Origin: CADEED01 sp043747835
GTDB lineage: Bacteria; Pseudomonadota; Gammaproteobacteria; Steroidobacterales; Steroidobacteraceae
DNA: 64,000 nt
Reading direction: 5' to 3'
Assembly: GCA_043747835.1 (NCBI GenBank)
Contig: JAYTOK010000062.1
Location: 1 to 64,000, forward strand
The position numbers and the translations under genes are program-made. This document shows, piece by piece, positions 35,110-46,160 of the stretch. Numbering within the stretch: the stretch's first letter is position 1; the number at the start of each line of letters is the position of its first letter. The notes under the pieces are model-generated. The model made no database searches, was not told the origin of the DNA, and saw nothing but the letters and a program-made list of their open reading frames with translations.

Positions 35110-35684
35110 GTCAATCTCTCCGCGCGGCGACGCGCTTTCTCGAACCAGGTCGTGTGACGCTCGGCGATCGGAGAATTCGCGAGCGCGGCGGTGCAGAGAC
35201 GCACGCCCTTCGCGAGATGTTGTTCGACCGTGTTCTCGGAGATCTTCAGCGAAGCGGCGATCTCTTTTTGCGAGAGGCCGTAGACCTTGCGCAGCGTGAA
35301 CACCTGGCGACAACGTTCGGGCAGGCGCGCGACGGCCTGCGTCAGCAACGCGAGCTCCTGGTGCGAGTTGACGATTTCTTCGACCTGATCGCGGTCGTCC
35401 ACTGTCTCGAGCGCCTCGAGATCCGCGACGAGTTCGATCGGCACGACCTGGCGGTGACGCAGCCAGGAGAGCGCGACGTTGCGCGCGACCGTGAGCGCGA
35501 ACGCACGGATCGAGCGAACTTCCTCGCGCCCGGGCGCGGCACCCGCGGCTAACAAATGTTCGTAGGTTTCCTGGAGGAGTTCGTCGACGTCCGCCGCATT
35601 GCGCGCGTAGCGGTAAAGACAGGCCCGGAGCACCCCTTCGAACTCGAGGGACGCAACCAGATACCGATCTTCCATGCGGTTCAT
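35106..35684 (-). CDS. ECF RNA polymerase sigma factor (FecI type)
   Basis: A 192-residue sigma factor with region 2 (GVLRACLYRYARNAADVDEL, then LLQETYEHLLAA) and region 4 (RLPERCRQVFTLRKVYGLSQ, KEIAASLKISENTVEQHL). It should direct polymerase to the receptor promoter under control of the FecR protein encoded next. The ATG at 35684 gives the normal length; another Met lies three codons later. It overlaps fecR by 4 bases. The divergent lipid operon starts 53 bases away. Confidence 0.92.
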   Translation of the reverse strand: MNRMEDRYLVASLEFEGVLRACLYRYARNAADVDELLQETYEHLLAAGAAPGREEVRSIRAFALTVARNVALSWLRHRQVVPIELVADLEALETVDDRDQVEEIVNSHQELALLTQAVARLPERCRQVFTLRKVYGLSQKEIAASLKISENTVEQHLAKGVRLCTAALANSPIAERHTTWFEKARRRAERLT

Positions 35685-35736
35685 TGCCAGCGATGGTACA
35701 TGGCCCAATGGAGGCGTCGAACAAGCTTGGTGACAG

Positions 35737-36390
35737 ATGACGAAAGTTTCTTTCACAATCGCCCCGATGACCACCACCGAAGCACGCCGCCCATTGGCGA
35801 GCCGCTCAACCCGATGGGCAGCAAGCCTTTCCAGCGCGGCCGTACGCGCAGGACTCACCGCCGATGGCATTTCCATTCTGTCGCTGTTGTTCGCCGCGGG
35901 TGGCGCGGCCGCGCTCCTGACACTGCGTCAGCCGTGGAATCTGCTCGCCTGCGCCGCCGGTATCCAATTGCGACTGCTCTGCAACCTGCTCGACGGAATG
36001 GTTGCCATCGAAGGCGGCAAGAAATCGAAGGTCGGAGTGCTCTACAACGAAGTCCCCGACCGCATCGCCGACTCCCTGTTTCTGGTTGCGCTCGGGCTTG
36101 CGATCGGAATCCCGTGGCTCGGCTGGCTTGCGGCGCTCGCGGCCGCCGTGACCGCCTACATTCGGGTATTGGGTGGGACGTTCGGACTCGCGCAGGATTT
36201 CCGCGGTCCACTCGCCAAGCAACATCGCATGGCCGTGATGACGGCAGGCTGTCTGCTCGGCATCGGCGAATGGTTCTGGGACGGCGGTCAGCGGGTTCTC
36301 GAGGCCGCAACCTGGATCATCGCCATCGGCGCGATCGTGACGTGCGGGACGCGCATTCGCGCCATCAGTCGCGGTTTGAGGGGCAGATGA
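35737..36390 (+). CDS. CDP-alcohol phosphatidyltransferase, YnbA-like
   Basis: A 217-residue integral membrane enzyme expected to transfer a phosphatidyl group from CDP-diacylglycerol to an alcohol. The motif reads N83-x2-D86-G87-x2-A90, G100, N104 and D108. Two of the four aspartates of the classical CDP-OH-P motif are Asn here; as I recall, E. coli YnbA has the same N-A-L-D-G and L-N-E-T-G-D pattern. Several hydrophobic helices follow. Start at 35737; an in-frame ATG at 35767 is an alternative. The stop overlaps the acyltransferase start (ATGA). The alcohol substrate is unknown. Confidence 0.82.
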   Translation: MTKVSFTIAPMTTTEARRPLASRSTRWAASLSSAAVRAGLTADGISILSLLFAAGGAAALLTLRQPWNLLACAAGIQLRLLCNLLDGMVAIEGGKKSKVGVLYNEVPDRIADSLFLVALGLAIGIPWLGWLAALAAAVTAYIRVLGGTFGLAQDFRGPLAKQHRMAVMTAGCLLGIGEWFWDGGQRVLEAATWIIAIGAIVTCGTRIRAISRGLRGR

Positions 36391-37001
36391 TGCGGCCGTC
36401 GAGCGCATTGCTCGTCGGCGTCGTGAAGCTGCTCGTCGGCGCATACGCAAGATGGATCGGCAGCGTCCCATCCACGACGCAGCGCATCTACTTCGCGAAT
36501 CACACGAGCCACATCGACACGCTCGCGATCTGGTCGTCATTGCCGCGCGCATTGCGACGCCGCACACGCCCGATCGCCGCGCGTGACTACTGGGGCAAGG
36601 GACTGCGCAAGTACATCGCGACCCGCGGTTTCGGCGCCGTGCTAATCGACCGAGCGCGCGAGGACGCGACCACCGATCCGCTCGAACCACTCCGCGCCAG
36701 CCTGCGCGACGGCGATTCGTTGATCATCTTCCCCGAAGGCACGCGCGGCGCGAGCGCGGTACCCGCGCGCTTTCGCAGCGGACTCTGGCGTCTGGGCACC
36801 GAATTCCCAAACGTCGAACTCGTGCCGGTCTACCTCGACAATCTGCACCGGAGTCTGCCAAAGGGTGCCCTGTTGCCGGTGCCGATGGTGTGCACGGTGC
36901 GCTTCGGCACGCCGATGAGCGTGGGCTCCACTCCAAAAGACGTTTTTCTCGAACGCGCGCGTGACGAGGTCATCGCCTTGTCCAACCGGAGCGGCGCTTG
37001 A
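36387..37001 (+). CDS. PlsC-like acyltransferase in the YnbA/YnbB operon
   Basis: A 204-residue lysophospholipid acyltransferase with YFANHTSHIDTLAIWSSL (His-x4-Asp), IDRAREDATTDPLEPL and IIFPEGTRGASAVPARFRSG. It sits between a CDP-alcohol phosphatidyltransferase and a CDP-diglyceride synthase, so the three genes could make a phospholipid from lysophosphatidate onward. Starts by ATGA overlap and ends by TTGA overlap with its neighbours. Confidence 0.88.
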   Translation: MMRPSSALLVGVVKLLVGAYARWIGSVPSTTQRIYFANHTSHIDTLAIWSSLPRALRRRTRPIAARDYWGKGLRKYIATRGFGAVLIDRAREDATTDPLEPLRASLRDGDSLIIFPEGTRGASAVPARFRSGLWRLGTEFPNVELVPVYLDNLHRSLPKGALLPVPMVCTVRFGTPMSVGSTPKDVFLERARDEVIALSNRSGA

Positions 37002-37954
37002 GCCTGCTGCGCGACATCCCGCACGAATTCTTCTGGCTGTTCGGCAGCCTCATTGCACTGCTGGCGATCGCGTCGACCATCGGCGCCGTGTTGCTGCGGC
37101 GTCCCGGCGACTCGAAAAGCCAAGCGAGTCGCGAGAATCTCGTCGCGCGCGTGAACGCATGGTGGGGGATGGTCGCAATTCTGGCCGTCGCGTTCCTGAC
37201 CGGTCCCACGATGACGCTGATCCTGTTCGCGCTCGCTTCGTTCTTCGCATTGCGCGAGTTCATCACGCTCACGCCGAGCCGCGAAGGCGACCGTCTGCCG
37301 CTGTCGCTCTCGTTCTTCCTCATCATCCCCGCGCAGTTCGTGCTGATCGGACTCGAGCGCTACGGCACGTTCGCGATCTTCATCCCCGTGTATGCATTCC
37401 TGCTGCTGCCGTCGATCGCCGCGCTGCGCTCCGACATCGAGGATTTCCTTTCGCGGACCGCGAAGCAGCAGTGGGCCCTGATGGTCACGGTGTATTGCCT
37501 CAGCCACGCGCCCGCCCTGCTGATGCTCGACCTGCCCGGCGGCAAGGGCGAGAGCGCCCTGCTCCTCTTCTATCTACTGCTCATCGTGCAGATGAGCGAC
37601 GTCATGCAGTACGTCTTCGGCAAACTGTTCGGGCGAACGAAGATCGCGCCGCTCGTGAGTCCGTCGAAGACCGTCGAAGGCTTCGTCGGCGGCGGTCTTG
37701 CTGCCACCGCCATTGGCGGCGCGATGTGGTGGATCACGCCCTTCACGCCGCTGGAGTCCGCGGCAATATCGGCCGTCATCGTGCTGATGGGCTTTTTGGG
37801 CGGCCTCACGCTGTCCGCGGTAAAGCGAAGTCTCGGTGCGAAGGATTGGGGCGTGATGATCGAGGGCCACGGTGGCATGCTCGACCGCACCGATTCCATC
37901 TGCTTCGCCGCGCCCGTGTTCTTCCACGTCGTGCGGTTCTTCTACGCCGCCTGA
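36998..37954 (+). CDS. Phosphatidate cytidylyltransferase (CdsA/YnbB-like)
   Basis: Makes CDP-diacylglycerol from phosphatidate and CTP in the inner membrane. The 318-residue polytopic protein has the full CDS signature near its end (SAVKRSLGAKDWGVMIEGHG then GMLDRTDS) and SPSKTVEGFVGGG. The TTG start at 36998 overlaps the acyltransferase stop. As a specialised second CdsA beside a YnbA-like enzyme it is best compared with YnbB, not with the housekeeping copy. Confidence 0.88.
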   Translation: MSLLRDIPHEFFWLFGSLIALLAIASTIGAVLLRRPGDSKSQASRENLVARVNAWWGMVAILAVAFLTGPTMTLILFALASFFALREFITLTPSREGDRLPLSLSFFLIIPAQFVLIGLERYGTFAIFIPVYAFLLLPSIAALRSDIEDFLSRTAKQQWALMVTVYCLSHAPALLMLDLPGGKGESALLLFYLLLIVQMSDVMQYVFGKLFGRTKIAPLVSPSKTVEGFVGGGLAATAIGGAMWWITPFTPLESAAISAVIVLMGFLGGLTLSAVKRSLGAKDWGVMIEGHGGMLDRTDSICFAAPVFFHVVRFFYAA

Positions 37955-37966
37955 CCGGGAGTTTTG

Positions 37967-39505
37967 ATGCGCCTGCTGTCCGTCTGCTTCGCGACGTTGT
38001 TGTCGCTGCCCGCCCTGAGTCAGGACTTCGCGGATGAATCGAAGCGACTCGAGGAAACGCTGTCCGGCATGGCGCGAGTCGATCAGAAGCATCCGGATTT
38101 CCTGCATGCGAATCTCGACTACGCGCAAATGCTCGCGCGTGCAGCCGATGAGAATTGCCTCGAGCGCCTGCCGAAGGCGGAAACGCTGCTGGAGACAGTG
38201 CGCAACAGCCAGGTCGCCGAACTCGTCCTCGGCACGAGCTCGGCGCGAATTCCTTTCACGGGATACCTGATCGAGATGGCCCGGTTCCGTTGCGAGGTCG
38301 ACACGGCGCGCCGCAAGACCGCGCTGCTGGAGGCGCAGAGGCGCGCGCGCGCGGCCGTCGAGGGGTATCGCGCCGGATTCCACTACGACGCAATGGCCGT
38401 GATGCAGTACAACGTGGCGCAGGCGACGCGCGAGCTCGGCGACGAGGCACAGGCGATTCGTGAGCTCGAAATGGCGCTCGAGATGGATCGCACGTTCGGC
38501 CTGCACGACGACGCGGCGGACAACTTCAGGATTCTGCGCGAGTGGCGCGGCCAGACGAGGAGCGATGCCGAGGTCGCGGAATTTCAGAAGGGTCTCATTC
38601 CTGCGAGCACGGCTCTCAAGTTCGCCTGGAAGCCGTTCACGGCAACCGCGAGCACGACGTTCGATCTCGGCGGCTTCGAAGGCGGACTCGCCAGGCACAC
38701 GATCCTCAAACTACCGATCACGGAAACGTTGCGCGCCGACGGCGACGGCTTCCGGCTGGATACGCAGCCGGGAAAGCCCGTGGTGCAGGTCGAGGCGGCG
38801 GACTCCGTGGACGGCAAGGTCGAACTGTCGATGCTCACGATGCTCGCGCGCATCCTGGGTAGCCAGGCGCCCGCGCAACTCGACAAGGCGGGAAACCTGA
38901 AGGGCGTTGGCGACGCCGCGCCCGTCGCCAAGGCACTGGAACGCGCGATCGACAGCTCGGTCGTCGGCGTCCTGCCAGCCAGCGACGATCGCATGGCCGG
39001 CGTGAAGGCGTCGGTCGACGCCGTACTCAAACCCATGGCGACCGTCGAAGTGCTGAACGCGAGGACGCGCGAAAACTACATCCTCGACACCGGCATCTGG
39101 ATCGGCTCCACGCTCGAGCATGGCGCCTGGATGGAGATGAAGCAGGTGCTATCGATGAACGGCACACCGAACGGCTTCGTCGAGCAGCGCGTGCGCGTTG
39201 TTCTGGCGCGCTGGCTTCCCTGTGCGAAAGGCCGACCCCCCAGGAGCTGCGTCGAATTGGTGTTCGACGCGCGACCCCTGCCGGAAGCCATCGAAGCGAT
39301 CGCGAAGAAGATGGGTGACGAGGGTCAGGGCCGGCTCGACTACGCCAGCGAGACTCGTCGCCGGCTCGTCGTCGATCCGGCGACACTCTTGGTTTACGAA
39401 ACCCAGACCCTGCGCATGGGCTACGTCGCACTCACGAAGAACAAGCAGCGCGCAGTGAAGATTGGCACCGACCGCACGCAGGTCACTTACCAGTACTTGA
39501 AGTAG
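37967..39505 (+). CDS. Exported protein of unknown function with a helical repeat-like N-terminal half
   Basis: A 512-residue protein with a signal peptide (RLLSVCFATLLSLPALS). Residues about 20-190 are rich in helical, TPR-like segments (ATRELGDEAQAIRELEMALE and similar). The second half is beta-rich, with no motif I recognise. Three Cys occur (DENCLE, LPCAKG, RSCVEL). The ATG at 37967 follows GGGAG. It may be cotranscribed with the lipid operon (12-base gap). The 3' end overlaps the convergent DUF4331 gene by 23 bases. I do not recognise the family. Confidence 0.72.
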   Translation: MRLLSVCFATLLSLPALSQDFADESKRLEETLSGMARVDQKHPDFLHANLDYAQMLARAADENCLERLPKAETLLETVRNSQVAELVLGTSSARIPFTGYLIEMARFRCEVDTARRKTALLEAQRRARAAVEGYRAGFHYDAMAVMQYNVAQATRELGDEAQAIRELEMALEMDRTFGLHDDAADNFRILREWRGQTRSDAEVAEFQKGLIPASTALKFAWKPFTATASTTFDLGGFEGGLARHTILKLPITETLRADGDGFRLDTQPGKPVVQVEAADSVDGKVELSMLTMLARILGSQAPAQLDKAGNLKGVGDAAPVAKALERAIDSSVVGVLPASDDRMAGVKASVDAVLKPMATVEVLNARTRENYILDTGIWIGSTLEHGAWMEMKQVLSMNGTPNGFVEQRVRVVLARWLPCAKGRPPRSCVELVFDARPLPEAIEAIAKKMGDEGQGRLDYASETRRRLVVDPATLLVYETQTLRMGYVALTKNKQRAVKIGTDRTQVTYQYLK

Positions 39506-40670
39506 GCGGTGCGAGAAACGGGAAGTCCTTCGTCGTGCGCACGTCGTCATGATCCACGCCGTCGGAGAGTCCGGAAGTTTCGCCGCGCAGAGCCAAGGAT
39601 CGGAATACGTCGACCGCGTCGTAGTCGGGCATGCGTCCACCACAGTCGTCGTTCGTGGCGCCGACGAGATCGAACTCCACGGCGAGATACTGCCCGCAGC
39701 GGCCGGAGCGCGAGTTCACCCAGAGGCGGTCATCGGCGAGCAGGCGAGAGAGCTCCGCGTAGCGCATAGCGGGCGCCGCGTTCTGCACCGCGAGCCATTG
39801 GTTGCCGCAGATTCCGTCGAAGCCGTCGTAGATCGCGAGATTGGTTGCGAGCTCCGGCGCGAACTCCTGCCAGTGTGGTTGCGGCGCGCGGTTGAATTTC
39901 TCCTTCAGCGCATCGCTCTCCTCCTTGCGAGCGAAGGTGCCTAGCAAGGCATTGCCCGTGAGCGCGCGTCCCATGCGGTCGGTGATCTCGCCCGTATCGC
40001 GCGTTTCCGTGGTCACCCAGAGCCCGAGCGCGGGCCCACCTGCGTTCACGGCAGCGACGTCGATCTCGATGACGATCGCCGCGGTCTTCCAACCAGCCAG
40101 GAAATTCGCGCCGGGCTTTCCGTCGGTGCGCCGCCACTCGTCGATGATCTTCGCGGAGGTGGCAGCGTCGAAGCGAGGACAACCGCCTGCGTCCTTCGAC
40201 GCGCTCGCCAATGCTGCCGTCGCGACGTTCAACGCGGCGCGGGTCCCGCGAACATTGTTGAAGAACGGATCGTCGCGCAGGTCCGCGAACACGCGAAAGC
40301 GTTTGCGTTCGCCGGTGATGCCGGGCATGTGGCTGGCGTCGCCGGCCGCGTGATCCCGATCGCCGGCGCGACAGTCGATGGTTCCGGTCGCATCGAACCG
40401 GCAACGCAACGAGAGGCTCGCCGTCGTTGCGGCGACAGCGGTTCCGCTGTCGATGTGGAACACGTAGTCGATCCGATCGGAGAAGCCCTCACCGACGAGT
40501 GTCATCACGAGATTGAGCCGCTTCGTGTCGGGAGACATCCAGGCAAAGAAGTCGCCGATGTCGGCGGCCGAGTCGCGCGTGACGGTGGGTGAGTCGAGAT
40601 GGTCGGAGGCTCGCGCGACAGCGGCCAGCAAACCCAGTGATGCGAGCGCGAAGAGATGTTTCATGTTCAT
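39483..40670 (-). CDS. DUF4331 family exported protein
   Basis: A 395-residue protein with a signal peptide (LFALASLGLLAAVARA) and the DUF4331 opening SDHLDSPTVTRDSAADIGDF, followed by FFAWMSPDT. Later segments include FRVFADLRDDPFFNN and FAPELATNLAIYDGFDG. Function of the family is unknown; members are exported, often by gammaproteobacteria. Start MNMKHL at 40670; a second Met is two codons on. No operon partner is visible. Confidence 0.85.
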   Translation of the reverse strand: MNMKHLFALASLGLLAAVARASDHLDSPTVTRDSAADIGDFFAWMSPDTKRLNLVMTLVGEGFSDRIDYVFHIDSGTAVAATTASLSLRCRFDATGTIDCRAGDRDHAAGDASHMPGITGERKRFRVFADLRDDPFFNNVRGTRAALNVATAALASASKDAGGCPRFDAATSAKIIDEWRRTDGKPGANFLAGWKTAAIVIEIDVAAVNAGGPALGLWVTTETRDTGEITDRMGRALTGNALLGTFARKEESDALKEKFNRAPQPHWQEFAPELATNLAIYDGFDGICGNQWLAVQNAAPAMRYAELSRLLADDRLWVNSRSGRCGQYLAVEFDLVGATNDDCGGRMPDYDAVDVFRSLALRGETSGLSDGVDHDDVRTTKDFPFLAPPTSSTGK

Positions 40671-40802
40671 CGTTGTTCCGTTGCGCGACCTGCGCGTGAT
40701 GCGCACTTCGCCAATCTTTCGCGAAACGGGCTGTCGAAATCTTTAGCGCTCAATGCACGCGACAGCGCGCGTACAATTCCCGCTCCCGAGTTGGGGGTTC
40801 TC

Positions 40803-41744
40803 ATGCGCACTGTCTCGATCCTGTGCTTTGTCCTGGTGGTCTGCGGCGTTCCCGCCCAATCCGCGCCGCAGCCCGCCGCGGTGCTCTTTGACACCGACAT
40901 CGGCACCGACATCGACGATGCTTACGCGCTCGTCCTGTTCGTGCATCGCCCCGACTTCGAGTTGTTAGGCGTGACGACCGTGTCCAGCGACGCCGTGGCG
41001 CGAGCCAGGCTCGCGGCTAAACTGTTGGGCATCGTCGGCGGGAAATGGGCCGAGGTTCCCGTCTACGCGGGGCTGTCGACACCGGTCCAGTACATGAAGC
41101 AGGTCGAGTGGGCCGCGGGTTTCCGCTCGCCCAGCCTGCATGAATCCGGCGGCATCGAGTTCATGCGGCGCACGATCGAGTCACGGCCGGGTGAAGTGAC
41201 CATCATCGCCGTCGGCGAGCTCACGAACGTCGCGGCGCTGCTCGACTCGGATCCTGGAATCGCGAGGAAGATTCGCGCGATCGCGCTCATGGGCGGCGCT
41301 ATCTACCGTGGCTATGCGCCAGGTTCCGCACCCGAGCCGGAGTGGAACATCCGTTCGAATGCGAAGGCGGCGCGGCGCGTCTTCACGTCGGGCGTCCCGC
41401 TGCTCGTGGCGCCGCTCGATTCCACGGCGGATCTGAAACTCACGCCCGATATGCGGGTGACGATTTTTTCGAGCGGGAAGCAGCTCAATGACGCGCTTGG
41501 CGCGCTGGACCAGATCTGGCGCTACACGAATCACTGGAAAGGCGATCAGCCCACTTTGTTCGACGTGCTCGCGATCGAGCTCGTGAGTCCGACCTCTCCT
41601 TACAAACTCGAATCACTGCACCTCGAAATCACCGATGACGGTCTCACGCGGCCGGTGTCCGGACGGAAAGCGAATGCGCAAGCGTCGATCGCAGTGGATG
41701 TGCCCGCGTTCATGAAGGCGTTCGTCGATACGCTGGCGCGCTGA
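40803..41744 (+). CDS. Exported nucleoside hydrolase (inosine-uridine hydrolase family)
   Basis: Would cleave ribonucleosides to ribose and base. The 313-residue protein has the calcium- and ribose-binding LFDTDIGTDIDDAYAL, then AVGELTNVAALLDSDP, AIALMGGAIYRGY and WNIRSNAKAARRVF. An N-terminal signal peptide (ILCFVLVVCGVPAQSA) places it in the periplasm, whereas the classical enzymes are cytoplasmic. The ATG at 40803 follows a weak site. It ends one base before the convergent neighbour's stop. Confidence 0.85.
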   Translation: MRTVSILCFVLVVCGVPAQSAPQPAAVLFDTDIGTDIDDAYALVLFVHRPDFELLGVTTVSSDAVARARLAAKLLGIVGGKWAEVPVYAGLSTPVQYMKQVEWAAGFRSPSLHESGGIEFMRRTIESRPGEVTIIAVGELTNVAALLDSDPGIARKIRAIALMGGAIYRGYAPGSAPEPEWNIRSNAKAARRVFTSGVPLLVAPLDSTADLKLTPDMRVTIFSSGKQLNDALGALDQIWRYTNHWKGDQPTLFDVLAIELVSPTSPYKLESLHLEITDDGLTRPVSGRKANAQASIAVDVPAFMKAFVDTLAR

Positions 41745-42251
41745 CTACTTGAGCCTGATTTCCGTCACGTAGAACTTCGGCAGTTCCGCGCCCGAGACGT
41801 TCTGCAGCCAGATTCCGTTGGTCGGTGTGTTCTCCACACCGAGCGTGATGAGTGGAATCTCCACCTGGGTCCAGCCCGCGTTGCCGAGCTTGATCAGGTA
41901 GCCGTCGCTCGCGACCTTTCCGTCGACGAGCGCGAACGCGCGCACTTCGCCGCCGAATGCCGATCCCTGGATCAGGAAGGTGAGCTTGGTCCAGCCCTGC
42001 GTGCTGAAGGGTTCGTGATGCAGGTAGAGCGCTGACCATGGGCCCGCTTCGACCTTGATCGGCCTGCGCGCGCTGCCACTGATCTCCGCGCTCAGCGTGG
42101 TTTTTGCCCAGCTCCAGTTCTGCCAACCTTCGGCCAGCGCCTTGTCGTAAATGATCTTCTCGGGCGCGGGCGCGGGTTCGGCTGGGACTTGCGCAAATGC
42201 GGCGCCGATGACGAGCAGACCGGCGAGCACGAACGTGGTTCTTGTTGTCAT
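41745..42251 (-). CDS. Exported protein with a carbohydrate-binding-like beta-sandwich
   Basis: A 168-residue secreted protein: signal peptide (TFVLAGLLVIGAAFA), a short Pro-rich linker (PAEPAPAPE), then one domain with IIYDKALAEGWQNWSWAKT, VEAGPWSALYLHHEPFST and GIWLQNVSGAELPKFYVTEI. The WQNWSWA and ALYLHH pattern recalls the jelly-roll module seen attached to secreted polysaccharide-active enzymes; here it stands alone. Ligand unknown. Confidence 0.7.
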   Translation of the reverse strand: MTTRTTFVLAGLLVIGAAFAQVPAEPAPAPEKIIYDKALAEGWQNWSWAKTTLSAEISGSARRPIKVEAGPWSALYLHHEPFSTQGWTKLTFLIQGSAFGGEVRAFALVDGKVASDGYLIKLGNAGWTQVEIPLITLGVENTPTNGIWLQNVSGAELPKFYVTEIRLK

Positions 42252-42339
42252 GTTTCCCCCAGATGGCGGTCGCAATTTATCGAACCCGACACCGGAGGTG
42301 AATAGGGCTGCGGAGCTTCCCGCCATGATGTCGGCCGCC

Positions 42340-42611
42340 TAGCATTGCTGCGTGATCTTTCCGTAACTGTGGTCTTGAGATCCGGCCGCTGCAGGGCGCG
42401 CGCGAAGCATTCGGGGACCAGTGCCGAGCAATTCGGCACCGTTTTTTTCGCTCGCGGATTTCTCCCGGGCTCGCGCTCGTGATGTCACGGTCGGTGTCGC
42501 ACAGTAATGCCGCGGCGCGTTCGACTCGACGCGTGAGCAGGTAGCGGTGCGGCGGGCAATCGCATCCTTTGCGCGAAGCAGTCGTCGGATGAGCGCGTGG
42601 TCCTGAGTCAC
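42340..42611 (-). pseudogene. Remnant of an AraC-family transcriptional regulator
   Basis: Pieces of an AraC regulator lie in order but in different frames. DHALIRRLLRAKDAI starts near 42611. In another frame follows PHRYLLTRRVERAAALLCDT near 42546. Then SPGEIRER, and in a further frame ECFARALQRPDLKTT. Between the first two pieces about 30 codons carrying the first helix-turn-helix are missing, and the second helix-turn-helix is deleted as well. No intact frame remains. The 384 bases between the carbohydrate-binding-like gene and gyrB hold nothing else that I can support. Family recognition is by motif. Confidence 0.65.
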
Positions 42612-42635
42612 ACGCGACTCGCAGCGCCAACGGGT

Positions 42636-45050
<2,415 letters not shown>

Positions 45051-45076
45051 GACTGACTCGGAAAAACGGGTTCGAA

Positions 45077-46129
45077 TTATACCCTCAGAACCCTCCCTTG
45101 TTCCACGTGAAACGTGGACTTAGGCGCTTGAAAGAATGGGATTTCTGACTTCAGGGATGTCGCGATCATTTGGCAGTGAAGCGAACTCAATTCTTCGAAC
45201 AGCCGCCGCAGGTTTTTGTCATCCAGCTCCGCGGCGGGATCATCAAGCAGGAGCACGGCGGACATCGCCAACTCGGCTCTGAGCAGCTTGAGCTGCGAAA
45301 CGATCATGGCCACCGCCGTTAGCTTCTGCTGTCCGCGAGAAAGAGTCTCCCGCGCACTACGTCCCTTCGTGCGCAGAATCACATCCGCACGATGGGGACC
45401 CAACGAGGTCATCCCGCGATCTCGGTCTCGGGTAATCGAATCGCGCAACGCATCAGCGAATGAGTGCTCTTGGCTCCAGCCAGTGAAAAAGGTCGCGGTG
45501 ATCTCGAGGCCAGAGAACGCCTCGAACAGCGCCTGTAGGTAATTCTCCAGACGCGTCAAGGCAGCGCGACGCGCCTCCGTCATTGCCGAACCGTGCTCAA
45601 CCAGCGCTAGATCCCACACAGAGGCGTCACCGCCGGCTTTCAGTGCTGCGTTCCGCTGCTTCAGTGCCCGTTGATATCGGACCCAGTGCATCATGAACGT
45701 TGGTTCCACGTGGAACACGAGCCAGTCCAACCATCGACGGCGCCGCTCTGGTCCTTGGTCGATCAGCTTGTGAATATCCGGGTCGATTGACTGAACTGGT
45801 AAGACCCTAGAAAGCGCCAGCAGTGAGTCCGCATCCTTCCCGTCAATTCGCGCCCGGGTCCCGTCCCTGGTTACCTCGACTCCCCCAACCGCACGCGGCG
45901 AAGCATCTGTGGCTCCGAACACCGTGAGGCTGTGCTGACCGTGGCGAATGAGTTTTTCGCTGTTGCGGGTCCGAAATGACCGGCCGCGGCCGAGAAGAAA
46001 CACCGCCTCAAGGATGGAGGTCTTTCCGGCCCCGTTCTCGCCGGCGATCAGATTGAGCTCGGGAGAAAATTCGAGCTCCGCCGCTTCTATGCAGCGAAGG
46101 TTGGCAATCCGCAACTCGGCGAGTGGCAT
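45077..46129 (-). CDS. recF: DNA replication and repair protein RecF
   Basis: SMC-like ATPase that loads RecA at gaps. The 350-residue protein starts MPLAELRIANLRCIEAAEL and has the Walker A LIAGENGAGKTSILEAVFLL, the signature TLSRGQQKLTAVAMI and Walker B VLLLDDPAAELD. The start at 46129 gives normal RecF length; the longer frame runs toward dnaN without similarity. Gap to dnaN is 31 bases. Confidence 0.97.
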   Translation of the reverse strand: MPLAELRIANLRCIEAAELEFSPELNLIAGENGAGKTSILEAVFLLGRGRSFRTRNSEKLIRHGQHSLTVFGATDASPRAVGGVEVTRDGTRARIDGKDADSLLALSRVLPVQSIDPDIHKLIDQGPERRRRWLDWLVFHVEPTFMMHWVRYQRALKQRNAALKAGGDASVWDLALVEHGSAMTEARRAALTRLENYLQALFEAFSGLEITATFFTGWSQEHSFADALRDSITRDRDRGMTSLGPHRADVILRTKGRSARETLSRGQQKLTAVAMIVSQLKLLRAELAMSAVLLLDDPAAELDDKNLRRLFEELSSLHCQMIATSLKSEIPFFQAPKSTFHVEQGRVLRV

Positions 46130-46160
46130 CAGGGCTGCTTCGTCGCCAATCCCGCCGCGA

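Noticed and set aside
35110..35724. Extension of the FecR protein to 520 codons
   Set aside because: It is the shadow of the sigma-factor gene; the GTGA overlap at 35106-35109 fixes the start.
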